Source: a virus. Taken from it: 46,046 nt of DNA. The translations under genes and the position numbers were made by a program. Below, in pieces: positions 1-5,134 of this stretch; position 1 is the stretch's first letter, and every line of letters begins with the position of its first letter. The stretch lies in IMG/VR virus record IMGVR_UViG_3300028831_000595, positions 1 to 46,046 of that record. One strand, written 5' to 3'. The notes under the pieces were generated by a model. The model was not told the DNA's origin and did not search any database. It saw nothing but the letters and a program-made list of their open reading frames with translations.

Positions 1-170
1 GAATCTCGTCGTACACCTCCTGAAGCTCCGCGTCCTCCTTCCGGATGCGCTCCTCAACGAGGTCGATGCTCACCATCACGTCCTCGTTGGCGTTGGCGAT
101 GGTGCCCTCGGGGTAGTCGAGCAGCGCGCCAAGCTCACCCCAGAAGGGCGGCGTGATGACCTCCACGCCC
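1..170. repeat. Left copy of imperfect terminal direct repeat
   Basis: These 170 bases recur at the right end (45877-46046) in the same orientation and without gaps. The first 106 bases are identical; the remaining 64 carry about a dozen substitutions, clustered around 107-116. Joining the copies makes one uninterrupted minus-strand gene. I infer a circular or circularly permuted genome whose assembly closed on two sequence variants. Confidence 0.9.
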
Positions 171-310
171 TGAAAGTCCCAGTGGATCGGCGCCGTGATG
201 CCGTGGTCGCGGACGTGCTCCGCGACGACCGCCGCCTCGCGGCGAGTGGCGAGCACGCGGCCGAACCGGGCGAGGCCGACGAAGTGCTCGCGGGCGCGGT
301 CACCGCTCAC
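1..310 (-). CDS. Hypothetical small protein, 3' end missing at window edge
   Basis: A GTG start at 308-310 overlaps the stop of the gene upstream by GTGA. The frame is open to base 1 and encodes a 103-residue fragment beginning [17 protein letters not shown]. When the window is circularised the frame continues through 45876-45836 and ends after 116 residues. The end is charged and probably helical. I do not recognise the family. It shares the GDRARE N-terminus with the two neighbouring genes that start at 534 and 45843. It belongs to the leftward chain of tiny overlapping genes between the control region and TerL. Confidence 0.7.
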   Translation of the reverse strand, partial: MSGDRAREHFVGLARFGRVLATRREAAVVAEHVRDHGITAPIHWDFQGVEVITPPFWGELGALLDYPEGTIANANEDVMVSIDLVEERIRKEDAELQEVYDEI

Positions 311-534
311 AGCCCCTGCCCTCCCGGCTCCGGCGGCTCTTCGCCCAGCGCGCCCCGGACGTAGCCGGTGACGAAATGCCGCTCGTTCTCGGTGAGCCCG
401 AACTCGCTGATCGACGCCCCGGCGAGGATGAGGTCGCCGATGTCGGCCAGCCGCTCCACGTCCTCGGACAGCCCCAGCATCTCGTCGTCGGGCGGCATCC
501 GGCAGCCGTCCTCGCGGGCGCGGTCGCCGGTCAC
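307..534 (-). CDS. Hypothetical protein, 75 aa, GDRARE N-terminus
   Basis: The GTG start at 534 overlaps the stop of the RyR-domain gene (GTGA), and the stop at 307 overlaps the next GTG in the same way, so the gene sits inside a coupled operon. The product is acidic and has no Cys pairs, signal peptide or membrane segment. Its start, [10 protein letters not shown], matches the starts of the genes at 310 and 45843 both in protein and in DNA. No family is recognised. The ATG further inside (MPPDDEML) is a possible alternative start, but the operon overlap favours GTG. Confidence 0.65.
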   Translation of the reverse strand: MTGDRAREDGCRMPPDDEMLGLSEDVERLADIGDLILAGASISEFGLTENERHFVTGYVRGALGEEPPEPGGQGL

Positions 535-902
535 GGGCGCTCCCCGATCCACCGGCGCGCGATCTCGCAGAGGGCGATGAACACCTCGTCCTTGTCCTGC
601 TCACGCGGTTCGAGGTCACCGAACGGCACCATGTCCGGGTGCGTCTTCGCCACGGGGTCACGCTTCGGCCCGTACGCCCAGCCCATCCGCTCGTAGGCGC
701 GCACCCAGTCGTCGTGAAGCTCCTCGGGCGACGACTTGCGGTCCGGGCCGCACATCATCTCGATGACGTCGAGGAACTGCGCGCGGAAGGCTTCGTCGCG
801 CTCTGCCCACGGCTCGGGCACCACCGGGGCATCGACCGCCATCGCCTGTAGCCGCGCGCCCTCGTAGACGAACTCAGCTCGGCGCTCGTTCAGATCGCTC
901 AC
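531..902 (-). CDS. RyR-domain protein
   Basis: The 123-aa product begins at GTG 902, overlapping the preceding stop. Its C-terminal half (about residues 55-118) fits the RyR repeat: [20 protein letters not shown], then [12 protein letters not shown], then a Glu/Asp stretch and a final helix. The WxYGxxRDxxxKTHPxxVPF pattern is typical of single RyR domains found in many phages and bacteria. Their biochemical role is unsettled; some have been proposed to bind nucleotide-like ligands in antiviral settings. The N-terminal half is not recognised. It lies in the small-gene chain that precedes TerL on the circle. Confidence 0.8.
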   Translation of the reverse strand: MSDLNERRAEFVYEGARLQAMAVDAPVVPEPWAERDEAFRAQFLDVIEMMCGPDRKSSPEELHDDWVRAYERMGWAYGPKRDPVAKTHPDMVPFGDLEPREQDKDEVFIALCEIARRWIGERP

Positions 903-1060
903 GCCCCCTCCTCACCCGTCGCCCCGCTCTGCGCCCGGAAGGCGGCGAGGGCGGCGTCGGCGCGGAGAATCGTGTCCGTGGCGTGCTGACGCAGGTCCGC
1001 TATCGGGCGGTTGTACATGCCCTCGATGTAGGCCAACCCTGCGCGCAGGATCTCGTTCAC
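899..1060 (-). CDS. Hypothetical protein, 53 aa
   Basis: GTG at 1060 opens a 53-residue frame ([19 protein letters not shown] at its start) that ends at 899 by a GTGA overlap with the RyR-domain gene. Its own start overlaps the stop of the 43-aa gene upstream in the same way. Precise overlaps at both ends are the main support for such a short gene. The product is mostly helical in character, with an Ala-rich C-terminus. No motif is recognised. Confidence 0.6.
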   Translation of the reverse strand: MNEILRAGLAYIEGMYNRPIADLRQHATDTILRADAALAAFRAQSGATGEEGA

Positions 1061-1188
1061 CGCTCGGCCTCACGCAGCCACTCGATCTCGTCAAGCAGCC
1101 GCTCGACCTGATCCAGCGTGAAGCGCGGCGAGTTGCCGTTGCACCGTCGCTCGACCAGCGATCGGCGCCACTGTGCAACGTCAAGCAT
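1057..1188 (-). CDS. Hypothetical protein, 43 aa
   Basis: ATG at 1188 overlaps the stop of the 64-aa gene (ATGCTTGA). The stop at 1057 overlaps the next GTG. The product (MLDVAQWRRSLVERRCNGNS at its start) ends in an amphipathic helix rich in Glu, Leu and Arg. It has no recognisable domain. It is supported by exact coupling at both ends and codon use like its neighbours. Confidence 0.55.
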   Translation of the reverse strand: MLDVAQWRRSLVERRCNGNSPRFTLDQVERLLDEIEWLREAER

Positions 1189-1375
1189 CGCTCCCCTCCC
1201 CGCCCTCGATCTGCCCGGCGAGCGCATCCCGCAGGAGCAGCGAGGCGTAGCGGCAACAGTCGCAGTCGTCCGGTGCCATGTCCCCCCGGCGCTGAATCAG
1301 CACCGCCAGGTGCAGGATCACGACTCCCTCGGAGGGTGGATCGGGAAGCTCGGGCCAGCGGGGCTCACTTGCCAT
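1181..1375 (-). CDS. Hypothetical protein, 64 aa, CDCC motif
   Basis: ATG at 1375 lies inside the end of the preceding gene (11-bp overlap). The product carries a CDCC cluster near residue 39 and ends in a LAGQIEG block that is also present at the C-terminus of the upstream gene. The shared block is encoded by an identical 24-bp sequence (1202-1225 and 1380-1403). That suggests partial duplication of a gene tail or a selected DNA element. Function unknown. Confidence 0.55.
   Translation of the reverse strand: MASEPRWPELPDPPSEGVVILHLAVLIQRRGDMAPDDCDCCRYASLLLRDALAGQIEGGEGSDA
1202..1225 (+). repeat. 24-bp direct repeat, copy 1
   Basis: This stretch is identical to 1380-1403. Both copies lie near the 3' ends of adjacent minus-strand genes and encode the same LAGQIEG block in the same frame, 178 bp apart. 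Confidence 0.85.
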
Positions 1376-1664
1376 CGCTGCCCTCGATCTGCCCGGCGAG
1401 CGCGAGGATTGCTTTGAGCGAGGTGTCGGCTGACACCACGCTCGCACCAAGTCGGGCGCGGATATCGCCGGCAGTCTCAAACACCTGAAGCGAGTCTGGG
1501 AACGCCACCCGCCCCAGCACGCCCACCACGGCCGCGAAATCCCGCAGGGCGGCGGCGGCCTCCTCCAGCCCGTCGTGGCGGAGTTTGCGCCGTGACGGCG
1601 GTGACACCAGCAGCGCCAGCTTCCGCAGCCGCGCCGGCGTCCACTGATTCCCGGGAGAGCTCAT
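1365..1664 (-). CDS. Hypothetical protein, 99 aa; first gene of the leftward arm
   Basis: ATG at 1664 follows a promoter-like sequence (1673-1702) by only 8 bases, so the message may be leaderless or have a very short leader. The product is basic at the N-terminus (MSSPGNQWTPARLRKLALLV) and then helical, with a central Ala-rich segment. It ends in LAGQIEGSDGK, sharing LAGQIEG with the next gene. The frame stays open upstream into the control region, but that extension is Arg/Ser-rich and does not look coded. No family is recognised. Confidence 0.6.
   Translation of the reverse strand: MSSPGNQWTPARLRKLALLVSPPSRRKLRHDGLEEAAAALRDFAAVVGVLGRVAFPDSLQVFETAGDIRARLGASVVSADTSLKAILALAGQIEGSDGK
1380..1403 (+). 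repeat. 24-bp direct repeat, copy 2
   Basis: Identical to 1202-1225; lies in the 3' end of the 99-aa gene and encodes the same LAGQIEG block. Confidence 0.85.
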
Positions 1665-1672
1665 GGGGCTGG

Positions 1673-1702
1673 ACGGTACCACTGCTCGCACCTGTGCGGC
1701 AA
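1673..1702 (-). promoter_or_regulatory. Candidate leftward promoter
   Basis: On the minus strand, TTGCCG (1702-1697) is separated by 18 bp from TACCGT (1678-1673). The -10 box ends 8 bases before the ATG of the first leftward gene, so initiation would be at or next to the start codon. Leaderless messages are common in actinobacteria. Confidence 0.45.
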
Positions 1703-1981
1703 GCGTTTTGCCGATTTCGCGCCGACCGTGCCTGGACTGTGCCCGGGGTTCAGGTATGAGCGGGCTGCGATTTGTTTCGTGTTCGGCCGGGGTGCTTGCT
1801 CTTTCGCGCGCGCGTGCTGGTCGCCGGGTAAACCTCGAGGCGCCTGCCGCCGGCGCGGGGGGTGCCAGGCGCTTGAGCGCCATGCCGCCGTCGGCGCCGC
1901 CGCACCGGTCTGAGCCCGGGGTCGCGATGAGAATGCGCCGTCTTTGATCCCGGATCAGACCGGAAGGGTTCGGTTTCGGTG

Positions 1982-2015
1982 CGAAACGTGAGCTGCGCCG
2001 AAACGTGAGCCGCGC
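1982..2015 (+). repeat. 17-bp tandem repeat
   Basis: Two adjacent copies of CGAAACGTGAGCYGCGC, differing at one base (1982-1998 and 1999-2015). A shortened relative (GACGTGAGC) follows at about 2032. These could be protein-binding sites in the control region. Confidence 0.7.
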
Positions 2016-2046
2016 AGCTCTCCAGCTGCGCCGACGTGAGCGAGCT

Positions 2047-2064
2047 CTCGCGCGCGCGCGCGAG
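2047..2064. repeat. Alternating CG palindrome
   Basis: CTC(GC)6GAG reads identically on both strands over 18 bp. Alternating CG can melt into Z-form or act as a symmetric binding site. Confidence 0.75.
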
Positions 2065-2146
2065 GCAGCATCGGTCGCCCGCCGGAGTCCGATGTCCGGC
2101 CAGCCAGCGAAGCGGCGAGGCGCCAGCCGGAACAGCGGACGACAAG

Positions 2147-2224
2147 CCTTCGGGTTCCTCCGGACGGCGGACGCCGGACGCGGACGGAACTGACCGTCCG
2201 GTCCGTCCGCTAGGAACCCGAAGG
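2147..2224. repeat. Inverted repeat with inner dyad
   Basis: CCTTCGGGTTCCT (2147-2159) is the exact complement of AGGAACCCGAAGG (2212-2224). Inside it, GCGGACGGA (2180-2188) pairs with TCCGTCCGC (2202-2210). There is no T-run after it and no gene before it, so a terminator is unlikely; a cruciform, an operator or an origin element fits better. Confidence 0.75.
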
Positions 2225-2228
2225 GTTG

Positions 2229-2264
2229 GCGGACGATGCTGCGGACGATGCTGCGGACGGCACT
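2229..2264 (+). repeat. Iteron-like 12-bp direct repeats
   Basis: Two exact copies of GCGGACGATGCT (2229-2240, 2241-2252) are followed by a degenerate third (GCGGACGGCACT). The GCGGACG core recurs several times on either side, between about 2160 and 2335. Confidence 0.7.
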
Positions 2265-2394
2265 TCTGTCCGCCGCACCCCATGGACGGCGCGGACGGCG
2301 CGGACGCAACCACCCAATTGCGCGGACGCGGACTCCACGGATGGGGCGTGAACGGCAAGGCGGAGACAATCTGGCGATTGCCGCTCAAGAACGC

Positions 2395-2423
2395 TTGACA
2401 CCGGCCGATATCGGGAGTAACGT
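2395..2423 (+). promoter_or_regulatory. Candidate rightward early promoter
   Basis: A perfect TTGACA (2395-2400) is followed after 17 bp by TAACGT (2418-2423), close to the vegetative sigma consensus. The first rightward gene starts about 40 bases downstream with the ribosome site CGAAAGG. This is the best promoter match seen in the window and probably drives the small early genes. Confidence 0.7.
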
Positions 2424-2463
2424 GAGTCACACAGTAAGAACACACCGAAACGAAAGGCACACC

Positions 2464-2781
2464 ATGTCCCGCATTCCCGCTCACCTTTCAGACGTCTCCC
2501 GGCGCGGCGCGGGCTCGCCCACCTTCACCGAACACCGCTACGCAATGGCGGTCGCTTGGCACAAGCGCCAGACCAACGCGAACAAGCACTTCCACAACCA
2601 GCACCGGGGGCACCAGCGCGTCGCCGGGCGCATCGCCCGGCTGGCGCACAGGCCCCGCTACGGCAGCACGGCCCCCATCGGCGCGTTCGGCATCCCCCCT
2701 ATGATGGGCGGATCCCCCTACGCGACCCGGGAGACCGGCTGGCACGCAGACGGGTGCCTTTGCCGCGCCTGCAGCCGCTAG
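2464..2781 (+). CDS. Hypothetical early protein, 105 aa
   Basis: First gene of the rightward arm. ATG 2464 follows CGAAAGG by seven bases. The product is basic and His-rich (HKRQTNANKHFHNQHRGHQR near residues 31-50). It ends in CLCRACSR, a CxCxxC cluster preceded by His, so metal binding is conceivable. No family is recognised. Small basic proteins in this position are often host-takeover factors, but nothing here proves that. Confidence 0.7.
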   Translation: MSRIPAHLSDVSRRGAGSPTFTEHRYAMAVAWHKRQTNANKHFHNQHRGHQRVAGRIARLAHRPRYGSTAPIGAFGIPPMMGGSPYATRETGWHADGCLCRACSR

Positions 2782-2870
2782 GTCGAAACGGCGCCAAAGC
2801 GCCGTCGATGCGTTACGCGCATCCTGACGAGACCGATTCTCCTCAGTCCCTCCCGCACGAAAGGCGAATC
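2782..2870 (+). promoter_or_regulatory. Intercistronic leader with two hairpins
   Basis: Two hairpins stand in tandem: ACGGCGC/GCGCCGT with a CAAA loop (2788-2805) and GATGCG/CGCATC with a TTACG loop (2807-2823). The next gene's ribosome site, ACGAAAGG, follows. Only a partial relative (GTCGAAA, 2783-2789) of the leader motif found in the later spacers is present. No T-run follows, so these are more likely RNA-processing or stability elements, or attenuators, than strong terminators. Confidence 0.6.
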
Positions 2871-3275
2871 ATGGGTATTCACTCCCGTACCGTCGTCGAC
2901 GGCATCGAGGACATCGACGCAGAGGCCTTCTTCCAAGGCTACGTTGACTGCGCCATTTGGGCATCGACGGCTCCCGATGGACAGTCGCTCGACACGCTCA
3001 TGTACGGCTCTGACGACATCACGGCCGAATCGCTGGATTCCATGCGCGCCGACTGCAATGACTTCGTGGAGGCGAACGCCGTCGACCTCTCCGGATTCGA
3101 CGCAGCCCGCGCTGGCCACGATTTCTGGCTCACCCGCAACCGGCACGGCGCGGGATTCTGGGATGGGGACTACCCGCAGGAGATCGGCGCCCGCCTGACC
3201 GCCGCCGCGCACGCCTACGGCTCGAGCGACCTCTACGTCGGAGACGACGGCTTCGTCCACGTCTCGCCCATCTGA
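2871..3275 (+). CDS. Conserved phage hypothetical protein with GAGFWD motif
   Basis: The 134-aa product starts at ATG 2871 after ACGAAAGG. It is acidic. Its C-terminal half contains DFWLTRNRHGAGFWDGDY (about residues 84-101), a motif I know from many small phage proteins of unknown function, followed by a short segment ending in VGDDGFVHVSPI. No catalytic residues can be assigned. The gene lies in the early cluster and is likely made soon after infection. Confidence 0.8.
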   Translation: MGIHSRTVVDGIEDIDAEAFFQGYVDCAIWASTAPDGQSLDTLMYGSDDITAESLDSMRADCNDFVEANAVDLSGFDAARAGHDFWLTRNRHGAGFWDGDYPQEIGARLTAAAHAYGSSDLYVGDDGFVHVSPI

Positions 3276-3362
3276 CCCATCGTCGAAACGCGCGGCAACG
3301 CCGCATCCGCAGGATTGGCATTCCTGCGCTGAATGAGACTGCCAGACACGAAAGGGAAACTC
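3276..3362 (+). promoter_or_regulatory. Repeated leader: CCCATCGTCG, two hairpins, CGAAAGG
   Basis: CCCATCGTCG (3276-3285) directly follows the stop codon. Two hairpins come next, GCGGC/GCCGC (3292-3304) and GCAGGA/TCCTGC (3309-3327), and then the ribosome site CGAAAGGG before ATG 3363. Same plan as the following spacers. Confidence 0.7.
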
Positions 3363-3605
3363 ATGCCTGCACCTTCCGCTCCCCGTCCCTCCCGCTCCCC
3401 CATGGGCGGGCTGCAGTGGAATCTCGGCTCCGACCGCTTCACGCTGCTTTGGATCGGGCCCGGCTCGACCCACCTTCACCTCGCCGGCGCATCGGTGCTC
3501 GTGCCCGTCGAGCCTGACCGGTACCGGGTTTGGGACGGTACGGAGAAGAGCGCCCGCAAGGCGGCCGCCGCGTTCATTGCCAACGGGACGCGGGAGGACG
3601 ACTAA
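3363..3605 (+). CDS. Hypothetical early protein, 80 aa
   Basis: ATG 3363 follows ACGAAAGGG. The product has a Pro/Ser-rich N-terminus, then a probable small beta-rich domain (LGSDRFTLLWIGPG and following residues), and a helical C-terminus ending in Asp residues. It has no membrane segment, signal peptide or recognised motif. Its coding status is supported by codon use and by the shared leader signals on both sides. Confidence 0.65.
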   Translation: MPAPSAPRPSRSPMGGLQWNLGSDRFTLLWIGPGSTHLHLAGASVLVPVEPDRYRVWDGTEKSARKAAAAFIANGTREDD

Positions 3606-3697
3606 CCCATCGTCGCCCATCCCGGGCAAGCCGGGCGCGCGTCATGGCGCGAATGGGCATTGCAGGATCCAAAACCCCGACTGACGAAAGGCAAATC
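3606..3697 (+). promoter_or_regulatory. Repeated leader: CCCATCGTCG and nested hairpin
   Basis: CCCATCGTCG (3606-3615) directly follows the stop. An outer stem GCCCAT/ATGGGC (3615-3620 with 3653-3658) encloses CCCGG/CCGGG (3621-3635). ACGAAAGG before ATG 3698 is the ribosome site. Confidence 0.65.
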
Positions 3698-4024
3698 ATG
3701 CCGAAGGTTTTCAGGACGCAGCGCGACGAATCTCTCGCGTTCCTGCGCGAAGAGCTCAAGCCCGGCGACACCGTTTACTGCATCCTGCGGCACGTCTCCC
3801 GTTCGGGGATGGTTCGCGACATCGCGCCCATCGTCTTTTCGGAGGGGCAGCCCCGATTCCTGTGGTGGCACGTTGCGAACGTGCTCGGCTGGCGCGCGAT
3901 GGGCGATGCGCCCGATGCGGTCAGGGTGAACGGCGCCGGCATGGATATGGGATTCCACCTGGTCTACACACTGGCGCATGTGCTCTTCGGCGACGGCTAC
4001 GCGCTCAAGCACCGCTGGCTCTAG
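3698..4024 (+). CDS. Hypothetical early protein, 108 aa
   Basis: ATG 3698 follows ACGAAAGGC. The product begins MPKVFRTQRDESLAFLREEL and contains VYCILRHVSRSGMVRDI (about residues 26-42). This resembles a conserved phage/bacterial hypothetical family in which a similar ISRSGMxR segment is followed by a small helical domain. The function is unknown to me. The C-terminal half has aromatic and Gly-rich segments (LWWHVANVLGW, GMDMGFHLVYTLAHVLFG) that might touch a membrane, but they are short. Confidence 0.7.
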   Translation: MPKVFRTQRDESLAFLREELKPGDTVYCILRHVSRSGMVRDIAPIVFSEGQPRFLWWHVANVLGWRAMGDAPDAVRVNGAGMDMGFHLVYTLAHVLFGDGYALKHRWL

Positions 4025-4159
4025 ACGGTTCCCTGCTCGAGCGCCCGGGCGCCATTTCCGGGCGCTTCATGGAGTGAATCGCTCTTCGCTTCGCTCAGCC
4101 CTCGGCAGGCATCCATGCCTGCCTCGGGTCCTACTGACCCATCGTCCGAAAGGCTTTCC
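4025..4159 (+). promoter_or_regulatory. Repeated leader with two strong hairpins
   Basis: AGCGCCCGG/CCGGGCGCT (4040-4066) and GGCAGGCAT/ATGCCTGCC with a 2-base loop (4104-4123) precede CCCATCGTC (4138-4146), which merges with the ribosome site CCGAAAGG before ATG 4160. Here the hairpins come before the motif, not after it. Confidence 0.65.
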
Positions 4160-4447
4160 ATGTCCGCTCTTGACGATTACCTCGCCCGCGGCGTTGCCCG
4201 ACACGGCGACAAGTTCGACCCGTCGGCGCTGGCCGATCAGTTCAAGCCCTACTTCGGCACCGGCAAGCGTATCCGTGTCCGCTTCAGCTACGGCGAGGAA
4301 CTGACGGGCACCGTCGGCGCAACGACGGGCTGGCGGCCGGCGTTCCTGCTCATGCGCCGATCGAACAGCCAAGGATCCCCGTGGCTCCTGGGGCCCGACG
4401 ACAAGATCGTCGCCGTCAAGCGCGGCCGCCACTACGTCGACGTCTGA
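4160..4447 (+). CDS. Hypothetical early protein, 95 aa
   Basis: ATG 4160 follows CCGAAAGG. The first 35 residues look helical and acidic. The rest looks like a small beta-barrel with conserved-looking Gly and aromatic residues (KRIRVRFSYGEELTGTVGAT, then a WLLGPDDKIVAVKR strand pair), reminiscent of SH3/Sm-type folds that bind RNA or peptide. That fold idea is inference. No named family is recognised. Confidence 0.65.
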   Translation: MSALDDYLARGVARHGDKFDPSALADQFKPYFGTGKRIRVRFSYGEELTGTVGATTGWRPAFLLMRRSNSQGSPWLLGPDDKIVAVKRGRHYVDV

Positions 4448-4541
4448 CCCATCGTCGGATCGCTGCTCACTGCTCCCGGGTTCGCCCGGGAGCAGACTGG
4501 AGCGATTGGACTCCACCCTCACCGCACGAAAGGAAACCCTC
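4448..4541 (+). promoter_or_regulatory. Repeated leader with 11-bp TTCG hairpin
   Basis: CCCATCGTCG (4448-4457) follows the stop. CTGCTCCCGGG and CCCGGGAGCAG (4470-4480, 4485-4495) form a perfect 11-bp stem closed by a TTCG tetraloop, the most stable hairpin in the region. ACGAAAGG precedes GTG 4542. Confidence 0.75.
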
Positions 4542-4976
4542 GTGTCCGTCAAGATCCCCGCCGTCGCAGCGGCAGCTCTGCTCTGCGGCAGCATCGCCGT
4601 CGGCGCCGGCCAGGCGAATGCCGCAACCGCGCGTATCAACCCCGTCGCAGACTCACGGGGCATCGGCACGGCCCTGGTCGGGGTCGGGCTGCGCCATGAC
4701 GAGGATTGCCGCTTCCGCATGGCGGCCGACGTCGGCGACACCTCGCCCGACGGCCGCATCTTCGAGGTCTGGCACACCCAGAACTACACCTTCAATGCCT
4801 GTGGCGCCGGCAACGCGACCTGGTACGAGGATGGCAGCGCGCTGGACTGGTTGAACCTGCGCTTCCCCACCAACCGCCTCCAGCACGGCCGCGCCGTCGT
4901 TCGCATCGCGATCGGCACCCGCAAGTGGGGCGGCGCCTGGTCCAACCACGTCTACGTGCGCACCTTCTGGCACTAA
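4542..4976 (+). CDS. Secreted protein of unknown function
   Basis: GTG 4542 is chosen because ACGAAAGG lies ten bases upstream, as in its neighbours. The 144-aa product starts with a clear Sec signal: VSVK, a hydrophobic core AAAALLCGSIAVGAG, and a likely cleavage site after QANA (about residue 27). The mature part has two Cys (near residues 57 and 86) that could form a disulfide, several Trp, and a beta-rich look. No catalytic motif is seen. A secreted protein among early genes is unusual; it could be a lysogenic-conversion or cell-surface factor, but that is speculation. Confidence 0.75.
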   Translation: MSVKIPAVAAAALLCGSIAVGAGQANAATARINPVADSRGIGTALVGVGLRHDEDCRFRMAADVGDTSPDGRIFEVWHTQNYTFNACGAGNATWYEDGSALDWLNLRFPTNRLQHGRAVVRIAIGTRKWGGAWSNHVYVRTFWH

Positions 4977-5095
4977 CCCCCATCGTCGGCGCGCCGGGCT
5001 CGAGGAGAGCTCGGCCGTCCGATCAGCCCGTGGCCTCGTGCTGCGGGCTGATCGGGCGTTTCGCCCATTGACCCATCGTCGAAAGGAAAGCCTCA
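4977..5095 (+). promoter_or_regulatory. Repeated leader, two motif copies and 11-bp hairpin
   Basis: This spacer has CCCATCGTCG twice, just after the stop (4979-4988) and just before the ribosome site (5072-5081, running into CGAAAGG). Between them CGATCAGCCCG and CGGGCTGATCG (5020-5030, 5044-5054) form a perfect 11-bp stem. It reads as a hairpin cassette bounded by the repeat. Confidence 0.75.
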
Positions 5096-5134
5096 GTGCA
5101 CTTCCGCCAGGACTACGACAGGCACGCGGACTGA
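5096..5134 (+). CDS. Twelve-codon leader peptide before the recombinase
   Basis: GTG 5096 stands ten bases after the leader's AAAGG and opens VHFRQDYDRHAD. Its stop TGA (5132-5134) overlaps the recombinase ATG as TGATG. The recombinase itself has no ribosome site of its own, so it is probably translated by reinitiation after this peptide. The evidence is geometric only. Confidence 0.5.
   Translation: MHFRQDYDRHAD

Larger units (their letters stand above)
1665..2463. other. Divergent control region, candidate replication origin
   Basis: No convincing gene lies in these 800 bases; the open frames here are Arg/Ser-rich and lack ribosome sites. The region separates the leftward and rightward arms. 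It contains a 17-bp tandem repeat (1982-2015), an alternating-CG palindrome (2047-2064), a 13-bp inverted repeat with an inner dyad (2147-2224), 12-bp direct repeats (2229-2264) and many further GCGGACG copies up to about 2340. Promoter-like sequences face outward at both ends. Repeats plus divergent transcription are what one expects of a phage origin or operator region; origin function is inference. Confidence 0.6.

Noticed and set aside
1665-2463. Open frames across the control region, including an upstream extension of the 99-aa gene
   Set aside because: The extensions are Arg/Ser/Pro-rich, lack ribosome sites and cross strong repeats; a regulatory region explains them better.
4506-4541. 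TTG start giving a longer secreted protein
   Set aside because: It would put 12 polar residues before the signal peptide and ignore the conserved ACGAAAGG before GTG 4542.
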